NCBI RefSeq assembly: GCF_025499605.1
Contig: NZ_JAFMVC010000002.1
Location: 1-64,000, forward strand
Direction of reading: 5' to 3'
From: Carboxylicivirga litoralis
GTDB taxonomy: Bacteria > Bacteroidota > Bacteroidia > Bacteroidales > Marinilabiliaceae
Length of the DNA: 64,000 bases
In this document: piece after piece, positions 51,658 through 60,747 of the stretch
How positions within the stretch are numbered: position 1 is the stretch's first letter
How the letters are laid out: every line of letters begins with the position of its first letter
The notes under the pieces: model-generated
What the model was told of the DNA's origin: nothing
The model's input: the letters and a program-made list of their open reading frames with translations, nothing else
The model's database searches: none
Translations under genes and position numbers: made by a program

Positions 51658-53121
51658 ATGGACTTTATTGATAGTATTCCTCCTTTAGTCGTAAATATTG
51701 TAAAAATTGCCTATGTATTCGCCATGCTGGGCATTGTGTTTATTGTGATGCTTGAAAACCGAAGTCCGTTAAAAGCCATTCCCTGGATGTTGGTTTTGCT
51801 CTTCGTGCCTGTACTAGGCGTTGTTTTCTTTGTGTTTTTTGGTCAAAATCTGCGTAAAGAGAAAATTATCCGGCGTAAAGGATTAAAAAATCATGATCTG
51901 ATACGGGAAATAGCGCACTCTCAAAGCCATAAATTGTCTGAAGGCAGTATGGATGATATGCCACGGATGGACAATAACAAAAAGCTGATTCAACTATTTC
52001 TAAATAATTCATCATCAATACTAACCATTGGAAATGAAGTTGATGTATTGAATAATGGAACAGAAACCTTTGATGCCATTATTGATGCCATTAAAAAAGC
52101 ACGTCATAGCATTCATCTGCAGTATTATATTTTTGATCAGGATGAAATTGGCAATCAAATTCTTGATATTTTAAAGCAAAAAGCAAAAGAGGGCGTTGAA
52201 GTAAGAATGATTGTAGATGATGTGGGTAGTTGGGAGTTAAAACGTCCTTTTTTTAAAGAGATGAAAAGCTTCGGTATTGAGGCCTATAGTTTTCTGACTG
52301 TTCGTTTTCCTACTTTGACTTCCAAGGTTAATTATCGTAATCACCGTAAGATTGTGGTGGTTGATGGGGAGGTTGGATTTCTGGGAGGGCTCAATGTGGC
52401 TGACCGCTATATAAAAGGCAATCCGGCCTATGGCACCTGGCGCGATATGCACCTTCGTGTTAGTGGTGATGCTGTGAATGCGCTGCAATCGGTTTTCTTT
52501 GTTGATTGGTACTTTGTGAGTCAGAAAGATATAGCCGACCCTAAATATTTCCCTCATAAAAAGCCAGCTGGTGATAAAATGGTGCAAATTGTTACCAGTG
52601 GTCCCGACTCAGACTGGCCGGGTATTATGATGGGGTACTATCAAGCCATATCCAATGCCAGGAAATATGTGTATATCACTACACCTTATTTCATGCCGGG
52701 CGAAAGTGTACTGATGGCACTTAAAGCATCGGCTATGGGAGGTGTTGATGTGCGTGTTATCATTCCCGAAAAGAGTGATGCTTATTTTACAGCTTTGTGC
52801 ACTAAGTCGTACATTAAAGAAATGCTGCTGGCAGGAGTTAAATTCTACTTTTATCAACCGGGCTTTTTACATAGTAAAATGATGGTGGTGGATGATGAGG
52901 TGTGCACAATTGGAACTACAAATATGGATTTCAGAAGCTTTGAGCAAAACTACGAAGTCAATGCCTTTATCTATGATGAGCAGAAAGCTAAAGAAGTAAA
53001 AGGCTATTTTATGGACGACTTAAAAGAGTCTTACTTAATTGACCTGGTTCAATGGCGCAAACGCCCTTACTGGCAAAAAGCAAAGGAGTCCTTTGCCCGC
53101 TTGTTTAGTCCGGCGCTTTAA
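51658..53121 (+). CDS. cls: Cardiolipin synthase
   Basis: 487 aa. Two N-terminal membrane helices (about 8-30 and 38-62) are followed by two phospholipase-D domains with HKD motifs: NHRKIVVVDGEVGFLGG (about 228-245) and HSKMMVVDDEVCTIG (about 401-415), each with the Asn/Gly-rich tail (GGLN, GTTN). It condenses two phosphatidylglycerols, or a close variant. It begins 29 bp after ribD and may share a transcript. Confidence 0.94.
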   Translation: MDFIDSIPPLVVNIVKIAYVFAMLGIVFIVMLENRSPLKAIPWMLVLLFVPVLGVVFFVFFGQNLRKEKIIRRKGLKNHDLIREIAHSQSHKLSEGSMDDMPRMDNNKKLIQLFLNNSSSILTIGNEVDVLNNGTETFDAIIDAIKKARHSIHLQYYIFDQDEIGNQILDILKQKAKEGVEVRMIVDDVGSWELKRPFFKEMKSFGIEAYSFLTVRFPTLTSKVNYRNHRKIVVVDGEVGFLGGLNVADRYIKGNPAYGTWRDMHLRVSGDAVNALQSVFFVDWYFVSQKDIADPKYFPHKKPAGDKMVQIVTSGPDSDWPGIMMGYYQAISNARKYVYITTPYFMPGESVLMALKASAMGGVDVRVIIPEKSDAYFTALCTKSYIKEMLLAGVKFYFYQPGFLHSKMMVVDDEVCTIGTTNMDFRSFEQNYEVNAFIYDEQKAKEVKGYFMDDLKESYLIDLVQWRKRPYWQKAKESFARLFSPAL

Positions 53122-53205
53122 AAGAAAGTCGAACTGTTAAATCGACGGACTAAGAAGCCCGTAATTCGGAACTGGAAACCGAAAACTATATCTCACATCC
53201 ATCCA

Positions 53206-53985
53206 TCACAATGTCGACTTCACGGCTCCACCCTCTATTGCATACACCTGTCCGGTAATGTATTCAGCCATTGGCGATAAAAGCCAGGCAGCCAGATTGC
53301 CCAGGTAATCGGCTCGTCCAAATTGTTTGGCCGGAATGGCATCTATAAAAGCAGCTTTGGCGGTTTCAAAATCTTGTCCGGTTAGTTGAGCTTTTTTATC
53401 AATTAATCGATTGATGGCAGCTGTATTATGCGAACCCGGCGCAATCATATTGAAATTGATGTTTTGTCCGGCTACTTCCTGCGATACCGTTTTCATCATG
53501 CCCACAACAGCCAGGCGCAATGATGTGCTAAGCACCAGGTTTTCGATGGGTTGTTTGACCGATGAACTTTCGATATAGACAATACGCCCATAGCGCTTGC
53601 TTTTAAAGTGAGGAATTAGCTTTTGAGTGAGTTCGACTTTCCAGCGCAGAATATTGCGATAGGCATCGTCCCAGTCGGACAAGCGAGTCTCTTCAAACAA
53701 TTTGGCCGGTGGTCCTCCGGCATTAATCAGAATGCCATCAATCTGGTACTCATGTGCCAGACTAATTATGTTATTAATTGTATCCGGTGTTGTTACATCT
53801 CCTTTAACAGCTATAAAGTGGTGTTTATACTCAGCTTGTAACTTATCTAATCCTTCCTGTTGTCGTGCAATGCCGATAACCCTGGCGCCATCGTTCATTA
53901 GTGCGATGGCAGTGGCACGGCCAAAACCGGCAGTGGCACCGCAAACAACAAAAGTGTGGTTTTTAATCTGTAGATTCATGGTCAT
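53206..53985 (-). CDS. Short-chain dehydrogenase-like protein with altered active site
   Basis: 259 aa. Rossmann motif VCGATAGFGRATAIAL and NAGGPP are intact, so a nucleotide is bound. In the catalytic region, IESSSVKQPIENLVLSTSLR has no Tyr-x-x-x-Lys: the Tyr position is Leu and the Lys position is Leu/Arg. This is the arrangement of a known subgroup of 3-oxoacyl-reductase-like SDRs. Activity is uncertain; the enzyme may use a different residue or be non-catalytic. Confidence 0.85.
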   Translation of the reverse strand: MTMNLQIKNHTFVVCGATAGFGRATAIALMNDGARVIGIARQQEGLDKLQAEYKHHFIAVKGDVTTPDTINNIISLAHEYQIDGILINAGGPPAKLFEETRLSDWDDAYRNILRWKVELTQKLIPHFKSKRYGRIVYIESSSVKQPIENLVLSTSLRLAVVGMMKTVSQEVAGQNINFNMIAPGSHNTAAINRLIDKKAQLTGQDFETAKAAFIDAIPAKQFGRADYLGNLAAWLLSPMAEYITGQVYAIEGGAVKSTL

Positions 53986-54223
53986 AAAGTTTCCATTTAA
54001 TTACAAATAAAAGAGGAAAAGGTTTTAAATAGCCCGTGGTAATACCAACGTAGTTTAGTGAGGTGGTTAACCAGTTGGTGAACATTCACTCTAGTGGGGA
54101 TTGTTTTTAGAGAGAATATATCTCCTAAGAAATGGGCGCGCTATAAAAATTATGGTTTACTATTCGTTACAGGTGTTGTTGGCTAACTATTTGTAGATAA
54201 GCCGAATAAAACATTTATATGTA

Positions 54224-56503
54224 TCACATAAATGGATACCCGATGCTAAAATATGCCCGCGCTTTCCAGTCGTCGGTATTAGTACCAATACCTAAGGTAA
54301 TAGGTCCAATGATACTGTTTATAGCAATTCCACCACCAAATCCAAGAACATGTTCTTTTGGGCCCAGATAGAAGTTCTGACCAACAAAATCATCATTGCC
54401 AAAGTTAGGAGCGTAAATACCATTGGTGACAGCGTGTGCATATACTGTCTTCGACAGGTTAAAATTAATCTTAAAACTGGCTAAACCGTAATTTTCTGCT
54501 ACCAACTCACGGTAGTTTAAACCAACAAAGGCTGCATCGCCTGTACTGATGTTGTAGGCCGTACCTCCTATATAATGCATATCAAAGAAGGGAGCATCAT
54601 CGGAAAAAGCAGCCAGTGAGATGCCAGTTTCGAAATGAACATTTTTAGACGGACTAAAGCACTTATTATAACGCACAGAACCTGCCAGATAGTGTTCGTT
54701 AGGCACATTGATATAAGGCTCCACGATTGCTTTGGCTGATTGCGTGCCGTTATAATAATCGTAAGCATTGTAATTTAGCTTGACGGCAAAGTGAATATGG
54801 TGACCTTTAGTAGCGAAAAATCGCTTGTTTAGTGTATTTCGATCAGCAATTAAAGTACCATATATAAAGCCATTTCCAAAACGATCAACGCCCTGATCGA
54901 AAATGTCAGATAGTCCTGATTCCTGACTTACGCGAACTTCTTCCCAGTCTACCTTCGCCATTATAAGACTACGTTCACTATACGAGAGGAATAAGCCAGC
55001 TCCACCTTGCATGCGATAATAGTTGAGTGTTCCGGCAGTTTTTAAATTTTCCTGATAAATAGATAAGGGAGTGCGTTCAAAGTATCCGTCTGCTATAAAA
55101 CCAGTTCTCTGTTGTTCGCCCAGATAAGTGATTAGTTCTCCATGAATACGAGGTTTCTCCGAAATGTCGGCCGTGATGGATAAACGCGTATTTTTAAATA
55201 GCAGGTTACGAAAGGTGAGGTTGGTGATGATACCGGCTTTTAATTCATTATCGTAGTGAATAGAAAATTTGGCCTGTGCCAGGTTGGTTTCTTCCGTGTT
55301 GAAGACCAGTTTATAGGTCGAATCGGCGTGTGCAATATCGTAGGTAATGTATTTGTAAAATCGTGTTCCAATAAGTCGACGAACCCCTTTGTTGATATCC
55401 TCCAGGTTGACGGTGTCGCCTTTGTGAATGCCAAGTTTGGTAAGGAAGTAATTCTTCGAGACATGTTTCCGATTTCTTATCTCGATATCTGATATTAGGA
55501 TATCAGTAGGAGTGTGTGAGTGTTGTGTTTTTTTGTGTGGTTCAATGCTGTTAAGAGAATCCGCCAGGTTTTTTAAATCATCAAATTGTTGACGGGCTGC
55601 TTGTTCTCCACGTTCAACGATTTCTAAACCATCGAAGAAACTGGCCGATGTAAAAGGGTGCATTTCTGGCGTTATCAGATAATCAGTTGCATTAATTGAT
55701 TCTTCCAGGATAATATTGCTGCCAATCATGGCAGAAGTCATTAGTATTTCGGTTATGCTTCGTAGTTCATCTATTTTGGGTTTGTCGGAAGTACCTACAT
55801 TGACACCTATAATAATATCGGCCCCCATTTTTTTACAGAGCAATACGGGAAAGTTATCTAATACGCCACCGTCAACCAGGTACATACTGTCTTTTTCAAC
55901 AGGTGTAAATACAGATGGGATAGCCATGCTGGCACGCATTGCTTCTGATAAGTCTCCTTCTTTAAATACATAAGGTTTACCTTCAACTAAATCAACCGCA
56001 ACACACCGGAAAGGAATTGGTAAATCATCGAAATAGTAGTGGTGCGACACATGCCACGTGAGGTTCGATAGCATCTCAGAAATGCGTTGTCCATGTACCA
56101 TGCCGGGCGGTAGTTTTAAACCTTGTTTTGTGATGTCAAACTCTAGTTGAAAGCGGTTATAATCAGCTTTCTCTTCTGGAACCACATCGCTTAATGGGAT
56201 TTGATCACTAAGCATGACTGCCCAGTCAACTGAATTGACAATAGAATCCAATTCTGAGGCCGAATAACCTGCAGCATACAATCCACCAATAATACTACCC
56301 ATGCTGGTTCCGGTTATATAATCGGGTCGAATACCGGCTTCTTCCAATACTTTGAGTACGCCAATATGAGCCAGACCTTTAGCGCCACCTCCGCTCAGAA
56401 CAAGGCCAATTTTTGGACGTGTTTTATTACTGTCCTGCGAAACAACAGATTGGTTAATCGTAAGGATCAGACAGATGAGGGATAGGATTAATTGCTTGCT
56501 CAT
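54224..56503 (-). CDS. Patatin-like phospholipase with outer-membrane barrel (PlpD-type)
   Basis: 759 aa. Signal peptide (MSKQLILSLICLILTINQSV). A patatin domain follows (about 32-230): oxyanion LVLSGGGAKGLAHIGVL, nucleophile GTSMGSIIGG and the catalytic Asp in VDGGVLDNFPV. A POTRA-like segment (about 330-400) and a beta-barrel of the BamA/Omp85 type to the C-terminus (IGYPFM) complete it. This is the layout of type Vd autotransporters and of related Bacteroidota proteins. It begins 7 bp after the methyltransferase stop, in the same operon. Confidence 0.9.
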   Translation of the reverse strand: MSKQLILSLICLILTINQSVVSQDSNKTRPKIGLVLSGGGAKGLAHIGVLKVLEEAGIRPDYITGTSMGSIIGGLYAAGYSASELDSIVNSVDWAVMLSDQIPLSDVVPEEKADYNRFQLEFDITKQGLKLPPGMVHGQRISEMLSNLTWHVSHHYYFDDLPIPFRCVAVDLVEGKPYVFKEGDLSEAMRASMAIPSVFTPVEKDSMYLVDGGVLDNFPVLLCKKMGADIIIGVNVGTSDKPKIDELRSITEILMTSAMIGSNIILEESINATDYLITPEMHPFTSASFFDGLEIVERGEQAARQQFDDLKNLADSLNSIEPHKKTQHSHTPTDILISDIEIRNRKHVSKNYFLTKLGIHKGDTVNLEDINKGVRRLIGTRFYKYITYDIAHADSTYKLVFNTEETNLAQAKFSIHYDNELKAGIITNLTFRNLLFKNTRLSITADISEKPRIHGELITYLGEQQRTGFIADGYFERTPLSIYQENLKTAGTLNYYRMQGGAGLFLSYSERSLIMAKVDWEEVRVSQESGLSDIFDQGVDRFGNGFIYGTLIADRNTLNKRFFATKGHHIHFAVKLNYNAYDYYNGTQSAKAIVEPYINVPNEHYLAGSVRYNKCFSPSKNVHFETGISLAAFSDDAPFFDMHYIGGTAYNISTGDAAFVGLNYRELVAENYGLASFKINFNLSKTVYAHAVTNGIYAPNFGNDDFVGQNFYLGPKEHVLGFGGGIAINSIIGPITLGIGTNTDDWKARAYFSIGYPFM

Positions 56504-56510
56504 TTTATAT

Positions 56511-57251
56511 TTACTGACTGTTTTTGATTAAGACCACAGAACCATACATATCTGGTAATTCGACAAATATCTCGGGAATTTTCTGTTCAAATTCATCAAC
56601 GGCTTTTTTAACGCCATCCCAGTTGTGGTTATAGTCATGAATAACTATAGCTCCGGCCTGGTTTAGTTTTGGATAAAAATAGTCCAAGGCATCAATGGTC
56701 GACTGGTAAAGGTCTGCGTCAATATGAACGAGTGAATAAAGATTTTCGTTCATGCCTTCTGTCGTTGCCGGAAATACACCTTCTTTAATAACAAGTTTAG
56801 TGTTGTCGCCATCGATGTATTTTAACACGTCATCGGGAGATGTATTATCAAATTGGACGGTTTGAGGCCTAACGGTACCATCGCAATCTTCTTTAATAAC
56901 CTGCTTGGGAAGCCCGCTAAAACTATCAAATAAATAAAAATTCCTATCAGGCAACATATGATGGATTAGTTTGGCTGTTTCGCCTTTATAGACACCCAAT
57001 TCGGCAATGTCTCCACCTATATTTTTATTGCTGATACGCTTGAGCTGCAGCCATAGTGAGTAGAAACGGATTTTATCTTTAAACTTTCGCTCTAGTTTTA
57101 GCAAGTCGTTATTGTGCTCGTTCTTCTTACGTGCATCGAGCCAGCTAAAAGGTTTAAATAGTTTATGTGTATAAAAGCTCCAAAAGTAGCTGAGCGCCAT
57201 CAAAGCAACCAGGTTGATTAATACCAGGTTGAGAAACTGAATTAGTGTCAT
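56511..57251 (-). CDS. TylF/MycF-family class I methyltransferase
   Basis: 246 aa. An N-terminal membrane-type segment (LVLINLVALMALSYFWSFY) precedes the SAM-binding region GDIAELGVYKGETAKLIHHM and the metal-binding HIDADLYQSTIDALDYFYP with VIHDYNH. Such enzymes methylate hydroxyls of sugars or macrolides. Membrane anchoring and linkage to a patatin-barrel gene suggest an envelope lipid or glycan substrate; this is inference. Confidence 0.82.
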   Translation of the reverse strand: MTLIQFLNLVLINLVALMALSYFWSFYTHKLFKPFSWLDARKKNEHNNDLLKLERKFKDKIRFYSLWLQLKRISNKNIGGDIAELGVYKGETAKLIHHMLPDRNFYLFDSFSGLPKQVIKEDCDGTVRPQTVQFDNTSPDDVLKYIDGDNTKLVIKEGVFPATTEGMNENLYSLVHIDADLYQSTIDALDYFYPKLNQAGAIVIHDYNHNWDGVKKAVDEFEQKIPEIFVELPDMYGSVVLIKNSQ

Positions 57252-57386
57252 AATAATTTAAGCATCATAGGTTGTTAGCAAAGATAAGTCAAATTTAAAT
57301 TACCAATTTTAAATATGTATCAACTGATTTAAATTATGAGTTAAGTGTTGTTTTTCTGACATAAGAAATGCATAATAAAGCATAGT

Positions 57387-57441
57387 TAATTATCGTTTTA
57401 CAATAATTGTATGTATTATTGTTATCGAAAAACGATAATTA
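57387..57441 (+). promoter_or_regulatory. Compound palindromic operator before the DUF2975/HTH operon
   Basis: Outer arms TAATTATCGTTTT (57387-57399) and AAAACGATAATTA (57429-57441) are perfect 13-bp inverted repeats. Inner arms ACAATAAT (57400-57407) and ATTATTGT (57415-57422) are perfect 8-bp repeats. A third TTATCG half-site lies at 57422-57427, facing CGATAA at 57433-57438. The array ends 3 bp before the start codon, so repressor binding would block transcription or translation. Confidence 0.7.
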
Positions 57442-57444
57442 GCT

Positions 57445-58290
57445 ATGGATAAAAATAGAAAAGGAGTATTTGCCTTTTTGCAAAGAATTACCAATTGGGG
57501 TTTTTGGATATGCCTGTTGGTATTGTTGTTGTCTGTTGCCTCAGAAATTTTCACTAGAGATGGTGCAATGGGTTCAATTTATATCGGGAACCACCATTCT
57601 AAGGGTTACTCAATTCCGGTAACAGTATTGCTCAACTATGCGGATTCTACCTTTGTTTATGGCAAAGATGAGCAAATAGACCATGCGTTAGCAGGTACCT
57701 ATTCTTACTATAGACAAAGTACTATATTCGCTGACAGCCTTAGGCAAAGGGCAGTAATGAATGGATGTGAACTCAAATCATCTACGTATAATAATTTGAC
57801 ACAGTACCGAATTGGACAAAACAATGATGTAGCTAATTGGGAATATTATTCATTCGGAAATTTAGATGGTTTTTTAATTGCGAATACTTCAAAATGGAGT
57901 TTGAAAACGTTAATAATTTTGAATGCCTATCTGGGATTAATTTTTCTTGTATTGGTTTTTTATTGCCTTTCTGAATTTTTCTATAGTTTGAGGACGAACC
58001 TATCGTTTACAATTGCCACTTATAAAACTGTTAATCGGACAGGTTTGTTATTGCTTATATATGTTTTAATCCGTTTTTTGATATCGGTGGTGTTGGCTAT
58101 ATTCTCAACAAACATCTTTTTTGAGTCAATCACTGATGGGATACCTAATATTGTGGCACTTGATATAAATGTCAGACCTCGTATCGTTTTCGATTTCACA
58201 TTGTTTTTAGTTGGTTTATCTTTATGGGGAGTAAGTGCCTTGTTTAAAAAAGGAGCTTATATAGAATCGGAAAATAATTTAACAATCTGA
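57445..58290 (+). CDS. DUF2975-like integral membrane protein
   Basis: 281 aa. Predicted membrane helices near 18-38, 155-180, 198-222 and 240-262, with a periplasmic loop (about 45-150) that contains ANWEYYSFGNLDGFLIAN. Its pairing with the small Cro/C1-type regulator encoded 1 bp downstream is the typical arrangement of DUF2975 genes. The function is unknown; it may sense a membrane signal for the regulator. Confidence 0.82.
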   Translation: MDKNRKGVFAFLQRITNWGFWICLLVLLLSVASEIFTRDGAMGSIYIGNHHSKGYSIPVTVLLNYADSTFVYGKDEQIDHALAGTYSYYRQSTIFADSLRQRAVMNGCELKSSTYNNLTQYRIGQNNDVANWEYYSFGNLDGFLIANTSKWSLKTLIILNAYLGLIFLVLVFYCLSEFFYSLRTNLSFTIATYKTVNRTGLLLLIYVLIRFLISVVLAIFSTNIFFESITDGIPNIVALDINVRPRIVFDFTLFLVGLSLWGVSALFKKGAYIESENNLTI

Positions 58291-58291
58291 T

Positions 58292-58510
58292 ATGCCAATT
58301 ATTATTAATTTGGATAAGATTTTGCAAAAGCGAAAAATGAAAAGTGCAGAGTTAGCTGCTTTGGTGGGTATTACTACCGCTAATTTGTCAATTTTAAAGA
58401 CAGGCAAGGCAAAGGCTATTCGTTTTTCTACATTGGAAGCCATCTGTGAAGTGCTAAAATGTCAGCCAGGTGATATACTTGAGTATGTGAATGAAGTTAA
58501 TAATATGTAA
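58292..58510 (+). CDS. Small Cro/C1-type HTH regulator
   Basis: 72 aa. One helix-turn-helix: MKSAELAALVGITTANLSIL (residues 16-35), followed by GKAKAIRFSTLEAICEVL and CQPGDILEY. It matches YozG-type regulators that accompany DUF2975 proteins. It begins directly after the DUF2975 stop and probably represses its own operon through 57387-57441. Confidence 0.88.
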   Translation: MPIIINLDKILQKRKMKSAELAALVGITTANLSILKTGKAKAIRFSTLEAICEVLKCQPGDILEYVNEVNNM

Positions 58511-58540
58511 TATAATTCTTTGCTAAAAAAACTAGAATAC

Positions 58541-59509
58541 ATGAAATTGATAAAATCCTTTTTATTGCTGTTGTTGGTATTAGTAGCCGCTTGTCAAAAT
58601 CCTGAAAAGCCCGTGAAAGAATGGGCCATTGCATTACATGGTGGAGCCGGCAATATGGATAAAGCCAAATTTTCTGAGGCCGATATTAAGCATTATGAAG
58701 ATGCCCTGCAGGAAGCTCTTGATATTGGGAAACAAGCACTGGCAGAAGGTCAGTCATCATTAGATGTTGTGGAGTTGGTGGTTCGCCAACTGGAAGATAA
58801 TCCCTTATTTAATGCAGGTAAAGGTTCGGTGTTTACCAATGATGGACGCAACGAGCTGGATGCCGCCATAATGGATGGTAGCAACTTAAATGCTGGTGCT
58901 GTGGCGGGTGTTGGTGATATTCGTAATCCGATTAGCGCAGCACGATTGGTCATGGAAAAATCGCCACATGTATTATTAATCGGAAAAGGTGCCTCGTTGT
59001 ATGCTTCCCAAAATGGAATAGAAACGGTGGATAGTTCCTATTTCTATACCGAGAAACGTTGGCAGCTGTTGCAACGTGCTTTGCAAAGAGCCGGCAAAAA
59101 TGGAACCGTGGGCTGTGTAGCTCTGGATAAAAATGGCAATCTGGCTGCAGCCACATCAACAGGTGGAATGAATAACAAACGTTATGGCAGGGTAGGCGAT
59201 GTGCCAATTATCGGTGCGGGAACCTATGCCAATAACAATACCTGCGCTGTTTCAGCAACAGGGCACGGTGAGTATTATATACGCTACACGGTTGCACACG
59301 ATATTTCTGCATTAATGGAATACAAAGGTTTGAACTTGCAGGAAGCTTCTCAAACAGTTGTAAATGGGAAACTAAGTAACGAAGCCGGAAATGGAGGAAT
59401 AATTGCTGTTGATAAAAAAGGTAACATCACCTTGGAGATGAATTCAAGCGGTATGTTTCGGGGTTGGGCCAATTCATCAGGGGATGAAGGCGTGGCAATT
59501 TTTAAATAA
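58541..59509 (+). CDS. Isoaspartyl peptidase/L-asparaginase (Ntn hydrolase), lipoprotein
   Basis: 322 aa from ATG 58541. Lipobox LVAAC (Cys about 18). Plant-type asparaginase fold: WAIALHGGAGNMDK near the N-terminus, GKGSVFTNDGRNELDAAIMD, and the auto-cleavage site KNGTVGCVALD, where Thr becomes the N-terminal nucleophile. STGGMNNKRYGRVGDVP and GHGEYYIRYTVAHD complete the active site. It removes isoaspartyl residues or degrades asparagine in the envelope. Confidence 0.92.
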   Translation: MKLIKSFLLLLLVLVAACQNPEKPVKEWAIALHGGAGNMDKAKFSEADIKHYEDALQEALDIGKQALAEGQSSLDVVELVVRQLEDNPLFNAGKGSVFTNDGRNELDAAIMDGSNLNAGAVAGVGDIRNPISAARLVMEKSPHVLLIGKGASLYASQNGIETVDSSYFYTEKRWQLLQRALQRAGKNGTVGCVALDKNGNLAAATSTGGMNNKRYGRVGDVPIIGAGTYANNNTCAVSATGHGEYYIRYTVAHDISALMEYKGLNLQEASQTVVNGKLSNEAGNGGIIAVDKKGNITLEMNSSGMFRGWANSSGDEGVAIFK

Positions 59510-59522
59510 GACTAAAGATAAT

Positions 59523-59559
59523 AGACATAAGATTCTGGATATTGATGAATCTTATGTCT
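59523..59559. terminator. 13-bp hairpin between convergent genes, spacer-repeat word
   Basis: AGACATAAGATTC (59523-59535) and GAATCTTATGTCT (59547-59559) form a perfect stem with an 11-nt loop and TTTATC afterwards. A second GTCTTATGTCT follows at about 59570. It resembles the GACATAAG words in the ilv-leu spacers. Confidence 0.65.
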
Positions 59560-59585
59560 TTTATCAATTGTCTTATGTCTAAAAT

Positions 59586-60740
59586 CTATATTTCATCAGA
59601 ATAGTAGGCCAAAGGTAGTGAACGCAAATTATAACGGTTGGCCATTATCTCACCATAAGCACCCGCCGAGCGAATGGTAATTAAATCACCTCGGTTGGTT
59701 TCAGGTAGCTCAACAGCCTTGCCAAAGCAATCGCTTGATTCGCAGATGGGGCCAACAACATCGTATTTTTCAACCGCTTTATCTGAACTCAGGTTTTCAA
59801 TCTTATGATAGGCCTGGTATAAAGCTGGGCGAATAAGGTCACTCATGCCGGCATCTACAATGGCAAACTTGGTGTTCACACCATTTTTAACGTAAAGCAC
59901 TTTTGTTAGAAGTGAGCCACATTGAGCCACAATCGAACGTCCTAGTTCAAAGTGCAGTTCCTGCCCTGGTTTTAACTCCAGAAATTCGTCAAATAATTTG
60001 AAGAAACTCTTAAAATCCGGAATGGACTCTTCATCTGGCTCTTCGTAGTTAATGCCTAAACCTCCACCAACGTTAACCACTTTAGGAAGAATCTGGTGAC
60101 TGATAAACCATTTCTGTAATTCATTCACCCGAATGCAAAGGTCTTTAAATGACATTAAGTCCGTAATTTGTGACCCAATATGAAAATGAATGCCTTCCAA
60201 CTCAATATTGTTAAGTTGTTTAAGTACAGCAATGACATTTTCTAAATCCCATTGATTAATGCCAAACTTATTCTCTTCTAACCCGGTAGTGATATAATGG
60301 TGCGTATTGGCATTAACGTTAGGGTTGATGCGCAGCGCTACTTTAGCTACTTTACCTTTTTTTTCAGCTAATTCGTTAATGATTTCCAACTCAGGAATCG
60401 ATTCAACATTAAAGCAGGCAATGTTGTTGTCTAAACCAAGATTGATTTCCCAATCGGCTTTACCAACACCTGCAAAAACAACTCCATCGGCATCAAAGCC
60501 TACTTCTAAAGCCTTTTGTACTTCATAACCACTCACACAATCTGCTCCAAAACCCGCATCTTTAATCGTAGTAAGAATGCGATCGTTAGCATTGGCTTTT
60601 ACTGCATAATGAACTTTGAAACCATAAATGTTAGCTTCTTTTTTGACAGAGTTCAGTGTTGCATTTAGCAAATCAATATCGTAAAAATAAAATGGTGTTT
60701 GAAGTTGATTTAAGGCATCAACCGGAAAATTAAAATTCAT
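59586..60740 (-). CDS. lysA: Diaminopimelate decarboxylase
   Basis: 384 aa from ATG 60740 (ORF open to 60767). The final step of lysine synthesis, PLP dependent. PLP lysine in KVHYAVKANAN, HFHIGSQIT and VGGGLGINY for phosphate binding, and GPICESSDCFGK with the active-site Cys in the C-terminal barrel. It begins 7 bp after lysC, as part of the same operon. The protein is a little shorter than the typical 400-420 aa, with no missing motif. Confidence 0.94.
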   Translation of the reverse strand: MNFNFPVDALNQLQTPFYFYDIDLLNATLNSVKKEANIYGFKVHYAVKANANDRILTTIKDAGFGADCVSGYEVQKALEVGFDADGVVFAGVGKADWEINLGLDNNIACFNVESIPELEIINELAEKKGKVAKVALRINPNVNANTHHYITTGLEENKFGINQWDLENVIAVLKQLNNIELEGIHFHIGSQITDLMSFKDLCIRVNELQKWFISHQILPKVVNVGGGLGINYEEPDEESIPDFKSFFKLFDEFLELKPGQELHFELGRSIVAQCGSLLTKVLYVKNGVNTKFAIVDAGMSDLIRPALYQAYHKIENLSSDKAVEKYDVVGPICESSDCFGKAVELPETNRGDLITIRSAGAYGEIMANRYNLRSLPLAYYSDEI

Positions 60741-60747
60741 TCGTTTG

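Noticed and set aside
55240-55492. Small ORFs on both strands within the patatin gene
   Set aside because: They are shadows of the barrel-domain coding frame with no independent support.
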